64,000 bases of DNA from Dyadobacter sp. CY261. Lineage in GTDB: Bacteria > Bacteroidota > Bacteroidia > Cytophagales > Spirosomataceae. The notes beneath the pieces are model-generated. The model had not been told where the DNA came from. It saw nothing but the letters and a program-made list of their open reading frames with translations, and did no database searches. This document shows positions 16,328-25,652 of this stretch, in pieces. The stretch spans positions 1 to 64,000 of the forward strand of contig NZ_JAKCPW010000001.1 in assembly GCF_021440085.1 (NCBI RefSeq), in the 5' to 3' direction. The translations under genes were made by a program, and so were the position numbers. Each line of letters starts with the position of its first letter. Positions within the stretch are counted from its first letter, which is position 1.

Positions 16328-16373
16328 TTTTTAGCGGATACGCATCAATCACTATAAGAAACTAATTGTACCA

Positions 16374-17141
16374 ATGAAAAAACTGATTCCACTATTCTTT
16401 CTGGGGCTCGCCGCCATTGGCATGATGCTCATTCTTAATGCTTGCCAGGAAGGTGATGCTTCTAATGACGTGAGCCCCCAAACCGGTACGGGCGGCTCCA
16501 TGGCGCGTTTCGCCATTACTGGCAACACGCTTTACATTGTTTCCAGGCAATCGTTGGAAGTTTACGATATCAAAGACGGCGGCAATCCGGCCAAGGCAGC
16601 GACCCGAAACCTGGGCGTGGGGATTGAAACGATATTCCCGTATCAGCAAAACCTGTTCGTGGGAGCAATGGATGGGATGTACATTTATAATAACAGCACT
16701 CCGGACAATCCGGTGCTCATGTCTAAATACACACACGTGATGTCGTGTGACCCGGTGGTGGTGCAGGGAAAATATGCCTATGTGACATTGCGTGCGGGGG
16801 TGAATTGCCGGCCGGGAGGGTCTTTCAGCTCGCTCGATGTGGTCGATATTACAGATCCAACGTCACCGAGCCTTGTAAACAGCCAGGTAATGGAATCGCC
16901 TTACGGTTTAGGCGTTTCGGGAAACAAGCTTTTTGTATGTGAAGGTGATAAGGGATTTCGCGTCATGGATATCAGCGATCCGACCAAGCCCATCAGGAAG
17001 CATTTTTACCAGGAAGTACCTGCTTACGATGTCATCGTCCGGAACAAACACCTGATCATTACGGGCAAGAAAGGGTTGTATCAATACGAATACGACGATT
17101 CCGACAGCCTGGATTATCTTAGCCAAATCCCCGTTTTATGA
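16374..17141 (+). CDS. LVIVD-repeat lipoprotein
   Basis: The protein has 255 residues. A long signal ends in L-I-L-N-A-C (Cys24). Five or so LVIVD-type repeats follow, each with an aromatic strand and a D-I/D-P turn: SLEVYDIKDGGNPAK, GMYIYNNSTPDNP, SLDVVDITDPTSP and FRVMDISDPTKP. Together they suggest a partial beta-propeller at the cell surface. It is paired with the shorter LVIVD gene upstream, and may be a partner of it or of the neighbouring cytochrome c; that link is inference from position only. Confidence 0.78.
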   Translation: MKKLIPLFFLGLAAIGMMLILNACQEGDASNDVSPQTGTGGSMARFAITGNTLYIVSRQSLEVYDIKDGGNPAKAATRNLGVGIETIFPYQQNLFVGAMDGMYIYNNSTPDNPVLMSKYTHVMSCDPVVVQGKYAYVTLRAGVNCRPGGSFSSLDVVDITDPTSPSLVNSQVMESPYGLGVSGNKLFVCEGDKGFRVMDISDPTKPIRKHFYQEVPAYDVIVRNKHLIITGKKGLYQYEYDDSDSLDYLSQIPVL

Positions 17142-17823
17142 GTGCGGCTTCTGCGATCGGGGTTTTGAAGTGTGTCGGCACGGGTTGAAGTTATTACCAT
17201 TCCCGTGCCTTGACTAACGCTGAGTAAATAGATTACTCGAAGGTAATTATCAACCGGCAAATTATCTAATTGGTTGTAACTGCTTGTTAATAAATTCTAC
17301 TTGATTGCCAACATTTATTGATTAAACGGTTGAGTTTTACCCAAATTTGTAGTAGTCCGGCATGTGCAACATGTTGGGGAATTGCATTAAGGTGAGTGTT
17401 ATTGTGGCGAGACGGGAAAATATGACTTAGAAAGAAGCCGACTGCCACTTGGAATAGGCTTAAACTAAAAATCATTTTTCCGATTGTACGGAAAAATGAT
17501 TTCAATTACTTACTCAACGTTATCCGATTGCTCGGCTAATGTGACGCAATGTAGTTTTTTATGTCTAATTGCGATTTAAAAGAGTTAGAAATTCGACTAA
17601 TATTCTGAAACTATCGACTAATGAATGGACTATTTTATTGTAACTGTCCTCGTTCAGCAGAAGTGTTGCCGTTAATTGAAATCAAATCCTGACTTGTTAA
17701 GTCAAATAAAAATCCCGTCCGTCAGATGGCAGGATGCCCGGCCCGGGAATAGCTTGTGGCTCGGCGGGTTAGCTTCTCTCAGACGGAATGTCTTCTTTTA
17801 CTCACTCAATCCGGAGTGCGGCC
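17142..17823. other. Gene-poor stretch with two hairpins
   Basis: No gene is supported over about 680 bp. GGCACGGG (17177-17184) pairs with CCCGTGCC (17202-17209) and may end the LVIVD transcript, although no T run follows. A second, stronger inverted repeat is at 17469-17502. Confidence 0.6.
17469..17502. repeat. Perfect 14-bp inverted repeat followed by TTACTCAACGTTAT
   Basis: AAATCATTTTTCCG (17469-17482) and CGGAAAAATGATTT (17489-17502) form a perfect stem with a 6-nt loop. Eight bases later, TTACTCAACGTTAT (17510-17523) repeats the element found after the hairpin at 13787-13819. Confidence 0.75.
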
Positions 17824-18393
17824 TCAGCTGCCGGTTTCCGGTTTCTTTTTACTGTTGAACTTTTTCTCAGCCGTTTTAGCTTTCTCGAAATCCAGCACAA
17901 CGCCATTAATGCAGTAACGAAGGCCGGTAGGGGGCGGGCCGTCGTCGAAAACGTGGCCCAAATGCGATTTGCAGCGGCCGCACATCACCTCAATGCGGCG
18001 CATTCCCAGGCTGTTATCGGTTGCTTCGATAATTGATTTTTTGTTGATTGGCTCAAAGAAGCTAGGCCAGCCGCAGCCGCTTTCATATTTGGCGTCGCTC
18101 TTAAAAAGCGGGTTGCCGCATACGGCGCAATAGAAGGTTCCGATTTCTTTCGAATGCTCGTACTCGCTCGTAAATGGTCTTTCGGTGCCTTTGAGGCGTG
18201 CTACCCGGTACACTTCGGGCGAGAGGACCTTTTGCCAGTCATTGTTGTCTTTTTTGACCGGCGCGGTTTCAGTATGCGAATATTCGGGTGCTTTTTGGGC
18301 AGGTTTGGTTTGTTCAGGGGAAGACTGCCCGTAGCAATTTTGCAGCGTCAGGGCGAAAACTCCCGCTATGGCAAACATGAGGATGTTTTTCAT
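17824..18393 (-). CDS. msrB: Peptide-methionine (R)-S-oxide reductase, lipoprotein form
   Basis: I chose ATG 18393 (M-K-N-I-L-M-F), which starts a lipoprotein signal ending L-Q-N-C (Cys20); the frame opens back to 18447. The MsrB domain (about 50-175) has four zinc cysteines (C89, C92, C138, C141), the substrate motif CGWPSF (107-112) and the catalytic C161 in RYCINGVVLDF. MsrB reduces methionine-R-sulfoxide in proteins. Export here implies repair of envelope proteins. The tail is Lys-rich. Confidence 0.93.
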   Translation of the reverse strand: MKNILMFAIAGVFALTLQNCYGQSSPEQTKPAQKAPEYSHTETAPVKKDNNDWQKVLSPEVYRVARLKGTERPFTSEYEHSKEIGTFYCAVCGNPLFKSDAKYESGCGWPSFFEPINKKSIIEATDNSLGMRRIEVMCGRCKSHLGHVFDDGPPPTGLRYCINGVVLDFEKAKTAEKKFNSKKKPETGS

Positions 18394-18488
18394 GCGTCGT
18401 GATCTGTTGTTTACAAGATATACGCTAAAAACACGCGCGTAGGTCAAACAAATTCCCGAAATGTTATAACTAAAATTATTGAAGGCAA

Positions 18489-19217
18489 TCAGATGAAAAC
18501 CGAAAGGTCGCGGACGCCCAGTTTTCGCGCCGTTGTGAAGCCTTCCCCGTATCTGACGCCGATAGCATGACCCATTTCCTGCGCACGCGCAATCACGAAT
18601 TCAAGGAACTCGGGCGTCGAAATGTAGCTCTGCGGCTCGTTATCGCCTTTGTAATCGGGCACGTGGAACTGACTTTTGAAGGCTTTAATGGCTTCCACCT
18701 TCTTGTCGTGGAAATCGGTGATGTCGACGATGAAATCGGGCGTAATATAGCGGTCCTGAATGGAATGGAAAACTTGCTTGGGACGCCACGCTTCTTGTGG
18801 ATTGCCTTGCTCGTCGAAAGTCTCGATCATACGTAATCCCGAATAGAAACAAGCTTCGGCTACAAGTGCGCTGCCACGGCCGTGGTCGGGATGGCGGTCG
18901 TTGATTGCATTGGTAATGACAATGTCTGGGCGGTATTTGCGGATAAATGGAATGATCGCCTTTTGGTGCGCTTCCTCGTTTTTGAAGAAACCGTCGGCAA
19001 TGCCCACATTCTCGCGCACTTCCACGCCCAGGATACGTGCGGCGTCGAGGCCCTCCTGAATGCGGCCTTCGGGCGTTCCGCGCGTGCCAAGTTCGCCTCT
19101 TGTGAGGTCTACAATTCCTACTTTTTTACCCAGCGCCATTTGCGCAAGCAATGTACCGGCGCAGCACAGTTCCACATCGTCGGGATGTGCTGTGATGGCA
19201 AGGATATCTAATTTCAT
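18489..19217 (-). CDS. bshB1: Bacillithiol biosynthesis deacetylase BshB1
   Basis: The start ATG 19217 (M-K-L-D-I-L-A-I-T) puts the zinc motif AHPDD at residues 10-14, as in family members; the frame opens upstream to 19298 into the neighbouring gene. The protein is 242 residues. Further LmbE/PIG-L motifs are GELGTRG and the zinc-binding NDRHPDHG. It removes the acetyl group from GlcNAc-malate in bacillithiol synthesis, so this organism probably uses bacillithiol as its low-molecular-weight thiol. It lies 13 bp after the LysM/M23 gene. Confidence 0.9.
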   Translation of the reverse strand: MKLDILAITAHPDDVELCCAGTLLAQMALGKKVGIVDLTRGELGTRGTPEGRIQEGLDAARILGVEVRENVGIADGFFKNEEAHQKAIIPFIRKYRPDIVITNAINDRHPDHGRGSALVAEACFYSGLRMIETFDEQGNPQEAWRPKQVFHSIQDRYITPDFIVDITDFHDKKVEAIKAFKSQFHVPDYKGDNEPQSYISTPEFLEFVIARAQEMGHAIGVRYGEGFTTARKLGVRDLSVFI

Positions 19218-19230
19218 ATTTAGTTTCAGA

Positions 19231-20304
19231 TTACTTGATGCGCAGCTTCTGTCCGATCCGCAGGGTAGTTCGGGTGGACATCCGGTTTCTGCGTGCAATG
19301 GAAGAAATGCTCACGCCATACTTGGAGGCTATAGAGCCCAGCGTATCGCCGGAACGTACTTTATGTAAAATGGAGCGGGAATAGGCGGTAGGTGCGTCGC
19401 CGGCTTCAAATTCGCTTTTCGTCGATTTGCCGCGAATATGGCTCCAAGCTGCGCTCGTTAGCATGAAATGGTCGGAGCGGATCGCTGTCCCCGGCCAATC
19501 GAAAATATGCTCAGGGTCGAACGGGTTACCTTCGTAGCGGTTTTCATAATGCAAATGGGAGCCTGAGCTCCGGCCTGTATTTCCCCCCAAACCGATTACT
19601 TCACCTGCTTTCACAAGCTGACCTGATTCAACCATTTGTTTGGAAAGGTGCCCATAGAGCGTTTCCAGGCCATTGTAATGCCTTATCACTACGAAACGGC
19701 CATACCCGCTGCCGTCCCAGGCTACAATCCGAACCATACCGTCGTAGGTACTACGGACCGAATCACCTGTTTCCAGGTCGAGGTCGGTACCGTTGTGCCA
19801 GCGGCCCCAGCGATAAGCGAAATGGGAGGTGACTGGCGTACGTTCCATCGGTGCGGCCCACATGCGGTTGGCAGCCTGGTCATATAGTTTGAGATCCACC
19901 GGCTCGTCGAATTCAGCAGGGCTTAGGCCGTAGGGGTTGATGGTGCGCGCATCCCAGATCACGTAATATTCAGCAGCTTTTACCCATTCATCTGCAACAA
20001 GCACAGAGTCTTCGGCGATCACAACTTCGGTTTCCCCTTCGTCAATGGTAGTAGTGTCTTCATTCACGACGGGGTTCAGCGGTTTGACCGGCTCAAACTG
20101 GTTCTGGAATTTTAGGTTGGAAGTTTCTACTTCGTATTCGTCCTCAGGCTGCGGCGTAGCTTTGGTGGTCGGGCCCTCATTGGCGTTGTTGCCCGACTGG
20201 TTGATCTTGGGGTTTCTTCGGAATTTTCCTCGCTCTTGCGCTTGCGTGTTCCAGGATATTAAACACACGACCATTAGCAAACATACAATAAGCTTTACTT
20301 TCAT
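19231..20304 (-). CDS. LysM and M23-family peptidoglycan hydrolase
   Basis: The start is ATG 20304 (M-K-V-K-L-I) or the ATG three codons earlier. A signal peptide ends near N-T-Q-A-Q and is followed by a low-complexity acidic linker (about 30-115). The M23 (lysostaphin-type) domain has the zinc ligands H-x-x-x-D in WHNGTDLD and H-x-H in SGSHLHYE. A C-terminal LysM domain (HKVRSGDTLGSIASKYGVS) binds peptidoglycan. It probably acts as an endopeptidase or EnvC/NlpD-like factor in the periplasm during cell division or growth. It precedes bshB1 on the same strand. Confidence 0.9.
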   Translation of the reverse strand: MKVKLIVCLLMVVCLISWNTQAQERGKFRRNPKINQSGNNANEGPTTKATPQPEDEYEVETSNLKFQNQFEPVKPLNPVVNEDTTTIDEGETEVVIAEDSVLVADEWVKAAEYYVIWDARTINPYGLSPAEFDEPVDLKLYDQAANRMWAAPMERTPVTSHFAYRWGRWHNGTDLDLETGDSVRSTYDGMVRIVAWDGSGYGRFVVIRHYNGLETLYGHLSKQMVESGQLVKAGEVIGLGGNTGRSSGSHLHYENRYEGNPFDPEHIFDWPGTAIRSDHFMLTSAAWSHIRGKSTKSEFEAGDAPTAYSRSILHKVRSGDTLGSIASKYGVSISSIARRNRMSTRTTLRIGQKLRIK

Positions 20305-20382
20305 AAGTATCATACCAAATCAGACTACGCTGCGGGTGAACATCCAGCGTAGCCTGACTCCTATTTGGGTTGTGCAATTGAT

Positions 20383-21345
20383 TTAAGCTGCTTCTTCTTC
20401 GATTATAACGTCCACTTCCCGTTCCACCAGAAATCTTTCCGCATCCAAAGCCGCCATACAGCCTGTTCCCGCGGCGGTGATCGCCTGACGGTAAACATTG
20501 TCCTGGGCGTCACCACAGGCAAATACGCCTTTGATGTTGGTGCAGGAGCTTCCTTTAATCGTCTGGATATATCCGGTTTCGTCCATGTTGACGTAACCTT
20601 TGAAAATATCCGTATTAGGTTTGTGGCCAATCGCAACAAAGAAACCGGTTGCTTCTAAAAGTTGCTCCTCGCCGGTTTTATTATTTTTCACTAAAACCGA
20701 TTCAAGTCCGTCTTCGCCGTTCAGCTTCACGGTGTCAGTATTCCAGAGGATCTCAATGTTAGGCAACGTTTCGAGACGTTTCTGCATGATCTTCGACGCG
20801 CGCATTTCGTCGCGGCGGACGAGCAGATACACTTTCCGGCAAAGTTTGGCCAGATAGCTGGCTTCCTCGGCCGCCGTATCGCCGGCACCTACAACCACCA
20901 CATCCTGTCCGCGGAAGAAGAAACCGTCGCAAACGGCACAGGCAGATACGCCGCGTCCGTTCAAGCGTTCCTCTCCTTCAAGGCCAAGCCATTTGGCAGA
21001 AGCGCCGGTAGAGATAATGACTGCGTCGGCGGTGATTTCGTGCTTGTTGTCGATGATCACTTTATGCGGGTAACCCGTAAAATCAACCGAAGTTGCCAGG
21101 CCGTAGCGAACGTCCGTACCAAAGCGCTTCGCTTGTTTTTCAAAATTGATCATCATTTCCGGGCCGGTAATACCGTCGGGATAACCAGGGTAATTGTCAA
21201 CTTCTGTCGTGATGGTCAATTGGCCACCCGGCTGGGCACCTTGGTAAAGTACAGGATTCAATCCCGCACGTGATGCATATATGGCGGCAGTATAACCGGC
21301 AGGGCCGGAGCCGATAATTAAGCAGGAAACTTTCTCGGATGACAT
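20383..21345 (-). CDS. trxB: Thioredoxin-disulfide reductase
   Basis: The protein has 320 residues, the usual length. FAD-binding GSGPAGYTAA is at 12-21 and the redox-active CAVC at 136-139. The NADPH motif GAGDTAAEEA and the C-terminal GVFACGDAQD FAD contact follow. It transfers electrons from NADPH to thioredoxin. The tail is extended and acidic (EREVDVIIEEEAA). Cytoplasmic housekeeping gene. Confidence 0.95.
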   Translation of the reverse strand: MSSEKVSCLIIGSGPAGYTAAIYASRAGLNPVLYQGAQPGGQLTITTEVDNYPGYPDGITGPEMMINFEKQAKRFGTDVRYGLATSVDFTGYPHKVIIDNKHEITADAVIISTGASAKWLGLEGEERLNGRGVSACAVCDGFFFRGQDVVVVGAGDTAAEEASYLAKLCRKVYLLVRRDEMRASKIMQKRLETLPNIEILWNTDTVKLNGEDGLESVLVKNNKTGEEQLLEATGFFVAIGHKPNTDIFKGYVNMDETGYIQTIKGSSCTNIKGVFACGDAQDNVYRQAITAAGTGCMAALDAERFLVEREVDVIIEEEAA

Positions 21346-21519
21346 GATATTATAAAAACTACTGTTAATGACGAATGTTCTCTATTTAACTGGAAAACCA
21401 GAGGTACCATGAAAGGCGGATCTTCGTGTGTGAACGTGGATTTTACCTTTGTGTACCTATCGGTACAACATTGTTGGACTGACAAAAGTGCAAAATTTCA
21501 GCCCGTTATGCAAATGCAG

Positions 21520-23436
21520 TTAGAGTATACGCCATTCGATTCTTCGGTTTTTCTGGCGGTCTTCATCCGAATCATTGGGCGTCATCGGCTTGGTTTCACC
21601 ATAACCTTTGGCCAAAATCCGGTCGGCCGCAATTCCGGACTGTTGTAGATAATATTGGACCGACTGCGCCCGGCGTTGGGACAGTGCCATATTCTCGGTA
21701 TCCGAGCCCACATCGTCGGTGTGGCCGGAAATTTCGATCTTTATGGTTTTGTTTTTATTCAAAAAATCGCCCAGCTTGTCCAGCTCTACTTTCGACTTAT
21801 CGTCCAGAATGTATTCACCTGTTTTGAAAAATATGTTGTTCAAAATCTCAGCGCGGTCTTTTTCTATCGCTTCGAGCGGAATATCGAGATCGACCACCGA
21901 ATGATCGTCATTGACAGAAAAAGACAGGCTTTTAAAAAGATAGCCCTGTCTTGAAACATAAAATGCATATTCCCCGCCGCTATTAAGCACGGCCAGAAAC
22001 GAGCCATTTTGGCTATCGGAAGTGAATGAGCCGACTTTGGTCTGCGTTTTCAGATCGAAAAGGTCGATGTCGGAGGCCAGCACAGTGCCCGTTTTTTTGT
22101 CAAAAACTTTACCCTTTGCATAGCGCGTCGGCGTGATGATCTTTTGGAGGGATTCGGGTACCTGGAAGGTGTATAGCAACGAGCGGCCATTGCCTTTATC
22201 GGAATTGTCATCGGTATAATAGGCATTCTTTCCATTGGAAGCAATGAAAAGGCCCACCTGGTCGGAAGCAGTGTTGATGGGGTAGCCGATGTTGGTGGCG
22301 GGCGCCCAGGTCGTGTCTATTTTTTGAGTAACAAATATATCGAAACCACCCATGCCCGGCAGGCCATTGGAAGAATAGAATAATGTGCGGCCGTTGGCAT
22401 GAATGAATGGGGCGTTCTCCTCGTCGCTGGTGTTAATGGCCGGGCCCAGGTTTCGCGGCGCAGTCCACTGTTTTTTGTCATTCAGATAACTCACCCAGAT
22501 ATCCCGCTTACCCACGCCTCCTTTTCGGTCGGAGGCGAAATAGAGCGTGTGGCCGTCGGCAGACAAGGAAGGCTGTGACTCCCATTCGCGGGAATTAACT
22601 TCCTGGCCAAGGTTTACGGGCTGACTCCAATCTTTGCCTTCTTTATGGGAAAGATACAAATCGCAGCTACCTAAGCCGTCGGGCCGGTTGCAGGCCGTGA
22701 ACACGAGCGTGCGCCCATCAGCGGAAACTGTGCAAGTCCCTTCGTTGTTAGTGGTATTGATGGTTTTGGAAATCTCCTCGGGCACATCCCAGCGGTCCGC
22801 CGCGCGGCCGTCTTTTATCCGTTGTGTAAAATAGATGTTTTCGTCTCGGTTCTCCGTTAATCCAGTGAAAATCAATGTCTCGTCATCGGCCGTCATTACC
22901 GGGAAATACTGTGTTCCGAGGAAATTGACCGTGTCGCCCATGGATCTTTTATCAATAGGCAGCGGATTCTTAGCAGCCTGCTGCGCAAACTTTGCCGACG
23001 CCAACGATTTTTCGGCTAACCGTCCCAAGCTCGATTTTACGGGAAAGAGCGCCAAGGCCTTTTCGAAATAAAACTGGGCTGAATCGTAACGTTGTGCATT
23101 GAAATGATCTCGGCCAGTCCATTGCAATGCAGGACCAGATTGCGGCGCGTCCGGTTTGAGCCGGATGGCCTTATAGTAATGCTTGCGCGTGAGATCGGTG
23201 TTTCTTTGGAGCTCATAGATCTGCGCGAGCCGTAAATGTGTGTCGTAGCTATTCGGCTCGATTTCCAGCACTTTCTCGAACAATTCGATCGCTTCCGGAA
23301 GCTTTCTTTCCTGCCATGCTTTTTGTGCCTTGTCGTATACTTGCCGGGCTGTTCTGGATAATGTAACGTCTTGGGATAAAACGGGTTGAAGAGTAAAAAT
23401 GCCTAGTGCGAGACAAAAAAGAATTATTCGATGCAT
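21520..23436 (-). CDS. OmpA-family protein with TPR and PD40 (WD40-like) repeats
   Basis: The start is ATG 23436 (M-H-R-I-I-L-F); the frame opens 15 codons earlier but lacks a signal there. A signal peptide ends near V-L-S-Q. TPR-like helices (about 25-140) are followed by PD40 beta-propeller blades (about 170-420; GTCTVSADGRTLVFTA, QPSLSADGHTLYFASD). Next is a carboxypeptidase-regulatory-like segment (about 430-520), and last an OmpA-like peptidoglycan-binding domain (about 530-638; EISGHTDDVGSD, AKGYGETKP). This layout is typical of Bacteroidota outer-membrane proteins, including PorE-like T9SS components. The start abuts the end of queE. Confidence 0.9.
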   Translation of the reverse strand: MHRIILFCLALGIFTLQPVLSQDVTLSRTARQVYDKAQKAWQERKLPEAIELFEKVLEIEPNSYDTHLRLAQIYELQRNTDLTRKHYYKAIRLKPDAPQSGPALQWTGRDHFNAQRYDSAQFYFEKALALFPVKSSLGRLAEKSLASAKFAQQAAKNPLPIDKRSMGDTVNFLGTQYFPVMTADDETLIFTGLTENRDENIYFTQRIKDGRAADRWDVPEEISKTINTTNNEGTCTVSADGRTLVFTACNRPDGLGSCDLYLSHKEGKDWSQPVNLGQEVNSREWESQPSLSADGHTLYFASDRKGGVGKRDIWVSYLNDKKQWTAPRNLGPAINTSDEENAPFIHANGRTLFYSSNGLPGMGGFDIFVTQKIDTTWAPATNIGYPINTASDQVGLFIASNGKNAYYTDDNSDKGNGRSLLYTFQVPESLQKIITPTRYAKGKVFDKKTGTVLASDIDLFDLKTQTKVGSFTSDSQNGSFLAVLNSGGEYAFYVSRQGYLFKSLSFSVNDDHSVVDLDIPLEAIEKDRAEILNNIFFKTGEYILDDKSKVELDKLGDFLNKNKTIKIEISGHTDDVGSDTENMALSQRRAQSVQYYLQQSGIAADRILAKGYGETKPMTPNDSDEDRQKNRRIEWRIL

Positions 23437-24062
23437 TATGGAATGTTCATAAATTTGTGAGTTTGTAACGACATTTTCCATTTGGGATTGTCTTTGATAT
23501 AGTCGATTATCAAAGGCAACATGACCTCCTGCTTACTCCATTCGGGCTGCATGAGCAGTGTGCAGTCGGGCGAAACCTTGGCTGCGTGCTCTTCCGCAAA
23601 GTCGAAATCACTTTTGTTATAAATGATCGTTTTCAGCTCATCGGCATTGGTGTAAATGTCCGGGTGCGGGGTTTTAAATTTTTTAGGAGAAAAACAAACC
23701 CAATCCCAGTGTCCGGTAAACGGATAGACGCCCGAGGTTTCGATATTGGTTTTGAAGCCCGCGGCCTGCAACGCGCCGGTGAGTTCGTCGAGATTATACA
23801 TCAGCGGCTCGCCACCGGTAACGACCGCCAGGCGACCGGGATATTGCAAAGCACCTGATACAATATTGTTTATATTGAATTTGGGATGCAGGCTCGCGTC
23901 CCAGGATTCCTTCACGTCGCACCAGTGGCAGCCCACATCGCAGCCGCCGAGGCGGATGAAATAGGCGGCACGACCGCTGTGCTGACCCTCACCCTGCAAG
24001 GTGTAAAAGGCTTCCATCACCGGTAGTTCGGATGTAACGATAGGCAAAGTTTCGGTAAGCAA
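23436..24062 (-). CDS. queE: 7-carboxy-7-deazaguanine synthase
   Basis: A radical SAM enzyme of queuosine/preQ0 biosynthesis. It converts 6-carboxy-tetrahydropterin to 7-carboxy-7-deazaguanine. The N-terminal VMEAFYTLQGEG, the Fe-S cluster motif C-x3-C-x2-C (CDVGCHWC), the VVTGGEPL glycine motif and a WDWVCFSPKK segment identify it. The frame is open to 24134, but a TACCTTTA promoter-like element sits at that edge. A TTG start at 24062 (about 208 residues, usual for the family) is more likely; ATG 24017 is the alternative. Its end touches the OmpA-family start. Confidence 0.9.
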   Translation of the reverse strand: MLTETLPIVTSELPVMEAFYTLQGEGQHSGRAAYFIRLGGCDVGCHWCDVKESWDASLHPKFNINNIVSGALQYPGRLAVVTGGEPLMYNLDELTGALQAAGFKTNIETSGVYPFTGHWDWVCFSPKKFKTPHPDIYTNADELKTIIYNKSDFDFAEEHAAKVSPDCTLLMQPEWSKQEVMLPLIIDYIKDNPKWKMSLQTHKFMNIP

Positions 24063-24191
24063 AATCTTGAAATTCTTAATGTTGTAAAAATAGGTAACAC
24101 GCCGGGTCGGCGGAAAAATCCCGTAAAGGTACAAAATTCAAACTTCCTGCCTTCGATATGGGTTTTCTCAAATAGTAGCATATTTGCAGTT

Positions 24192-25559
24192 ATGAATATA
24201 GTACCCATCCATCAGCAAGAAGTAATTTGTGCGCTGGCGACGCCCTCGGGTGTAGGCGCGATCGGCGTTATACGTGTATCGGGCCTGGGCGCTATCGCCA
24301 TGGTGAACAGCGTTTTCAAAGGTAAAAACCTCGAAAACGTCGAAACCCACACCGTGCATTTCGGTACCATCAACGCCGGCGACGAGATCATCGACGAAGT
24401 ACTCGTTTCGGTTTTCAAAACGCCGCGTTCATTTACCAAAGAAGATTCCGTCGAAATTTCCTGCCACGGCTCCGACTACATTATCCGACAGATATTAAAG
24501 GTACTCATCACGAAAGGCGCCCGCATTGCTAAACCGGGCGAGTTCACCCAGCGTGCATTCCTGAACGGCCAATTCGATCTGGTGCAAGCCGAAGCCGTCG
24601 CCGACCTCATCGCTGCCGACTCGCAAGCCAGCCACAAAACCGCGTTGAACCAACTGCGTGGCGGTTTTTCCAAAAAACTCGCCTCCCTTCGCTCAGAGCT
24701 CATCCATTTCGCCTCCATGATCGAGCTCGAACTGGATTTCGGGGAAGAAGACGTAGAATTCGCCCAGCGCGACGATTTGCGCAGGCTCATCATCGCTTTA
24801 CTTGACGCCATTAACCCCCTCATCAGCTCTTTCGATTTTGGCAATGCCATTAAGGAAGGCGTGCCCGTTGCCATCATCGGCTCTCCGAATGTCGGAAAAT
24901 CGACATTGTTGAATGCATTATTAAATGAAGAGAAAGCCATCGTCACGGCTATTGCAGGCACGACGCGGGATGTGATTGAAGACACGATGGTGCTGGACGG
25001 CCTGAAATTCCGCTTCATCGACACGGCGGGTATTCGGGAGACTACGGATTTGGTGGAATCGATCGGCATCGAGCGTTCCAAATCGGCGATGGACAAGGCG
25101 GATATTGTGATTTTCCTTTTTGACAGTGTTGAAACGCTCGCGGAGAACCGTGCCTTGGCCGCATTGCTGCCAGCCGGGAAGGAAGTCCTTTTTGTTTTGA
25201 ATAAAACGGATATTAATCCTGCTTTGGCCGACATGCTATCTTCTGCCGATGTAAGCATTATTCCTATTTCTGCCCATACGCAGCAAAATTTACCTGCGCT
25301 AACCCGGAAGCTTGTTTCATTAGTTCACGGGCAAGCCGCTGGCGATACGGTTGTAACTAATTTGCGGCATTACGAGCATTTGGTAAAAACTTCGGATTCT
25401 TTAACGGAAGTTTTGAACGGGCTGGCGCTGGGCGTCACTGGCGACTTTCTGGCGCAGGATATAAGGCTGGCGCTGCATCATTTGGGAGAAATTACGGGAA
25501 CCATTGTGACGGATGATTTGCTGGATAATATCTTTTCCCGCTTTTGCATTGGCAAATAA
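24192..25559 (+). CDS. mnmE: tRNA uridine-5-carboxymethylaminomethyl(34) synthesis GTPase MnmE
   Basis: The protein has 455 residues. The N-terminal folate-binding domain begins with ICALATPSGVGAIGVIRVSG. The inserted GTPase domain (about 220-375) has G1 GSPNVGKST, G3 DTAGI and G4 NKTD. The C-terminus ends in the catalytic C-I-G-K. With MnmG it modifies the wobble uridine of several tRNAs. It is divergent from queE, with an AT-rich 57-130 bp promoter region between them. Confidence 0.96.
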   Translation: MNIVPIHQQEVICALATPSGVGAIGVIRVSGLGAIAMVNSVFKGKNLENVETHTVHFGTINAGDEIIDEVLVSVFKTPRSFTKEDSVEISCHGSDYIIRQILKVLITKGARIAKPGEFTQRAFLNGQFDLVQAEAVADLIAADSQASHKTALNQLRGGFSKKLASLRSELIHFASMIELELDFGEEDVEFAQRDDLRRLIIALLDAINPLISSFDFGNAIKEGVPVAIIGSPNVGKSTLLNALLNEEKAIVTAIAGTTRDVIEDTMVLDGLKFRFIDTAGIRETTDLVESIGIERSKSAMDKADIVIFLFDSVETLAENRALAALLPAGKEVLFVLNKTDINPALADMLSSADVSIIPISAHTQQNLPALTRKLVSLVHGQAAGDTVVTNLRHYEHLVKTSDSLTEVLNGLALGVTGDFLAQDIRLALHHLGEITGTIVTDDLLDNIFSRFCIGK

Positions 25560-25652
25560 ATCAAAGAAGGGTGTTGATAACTGATTGTTAATCCATGTGT
25601 TATATATTTTCGCGATCTGTTTTTTTATTTCGCCATTTTTATAATTTACAGC

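Noticed and set aside
21444-21451. TACCTTTG element on the plus strand between trxB and the OmpA-family gene
   Set aside because: It matches the -7 consensus, but no plus-strand gene follows; the only downstream frame is antisense to the OmpA-family gene.
24476-25258. 260-codon minus-strand open frame antisense to mnmE
   Set aside because: It lies wholly inside mnmE, has Ser/Arg-rich composition typical of antisense frames in GC-rich genes, and shows no protein motif.
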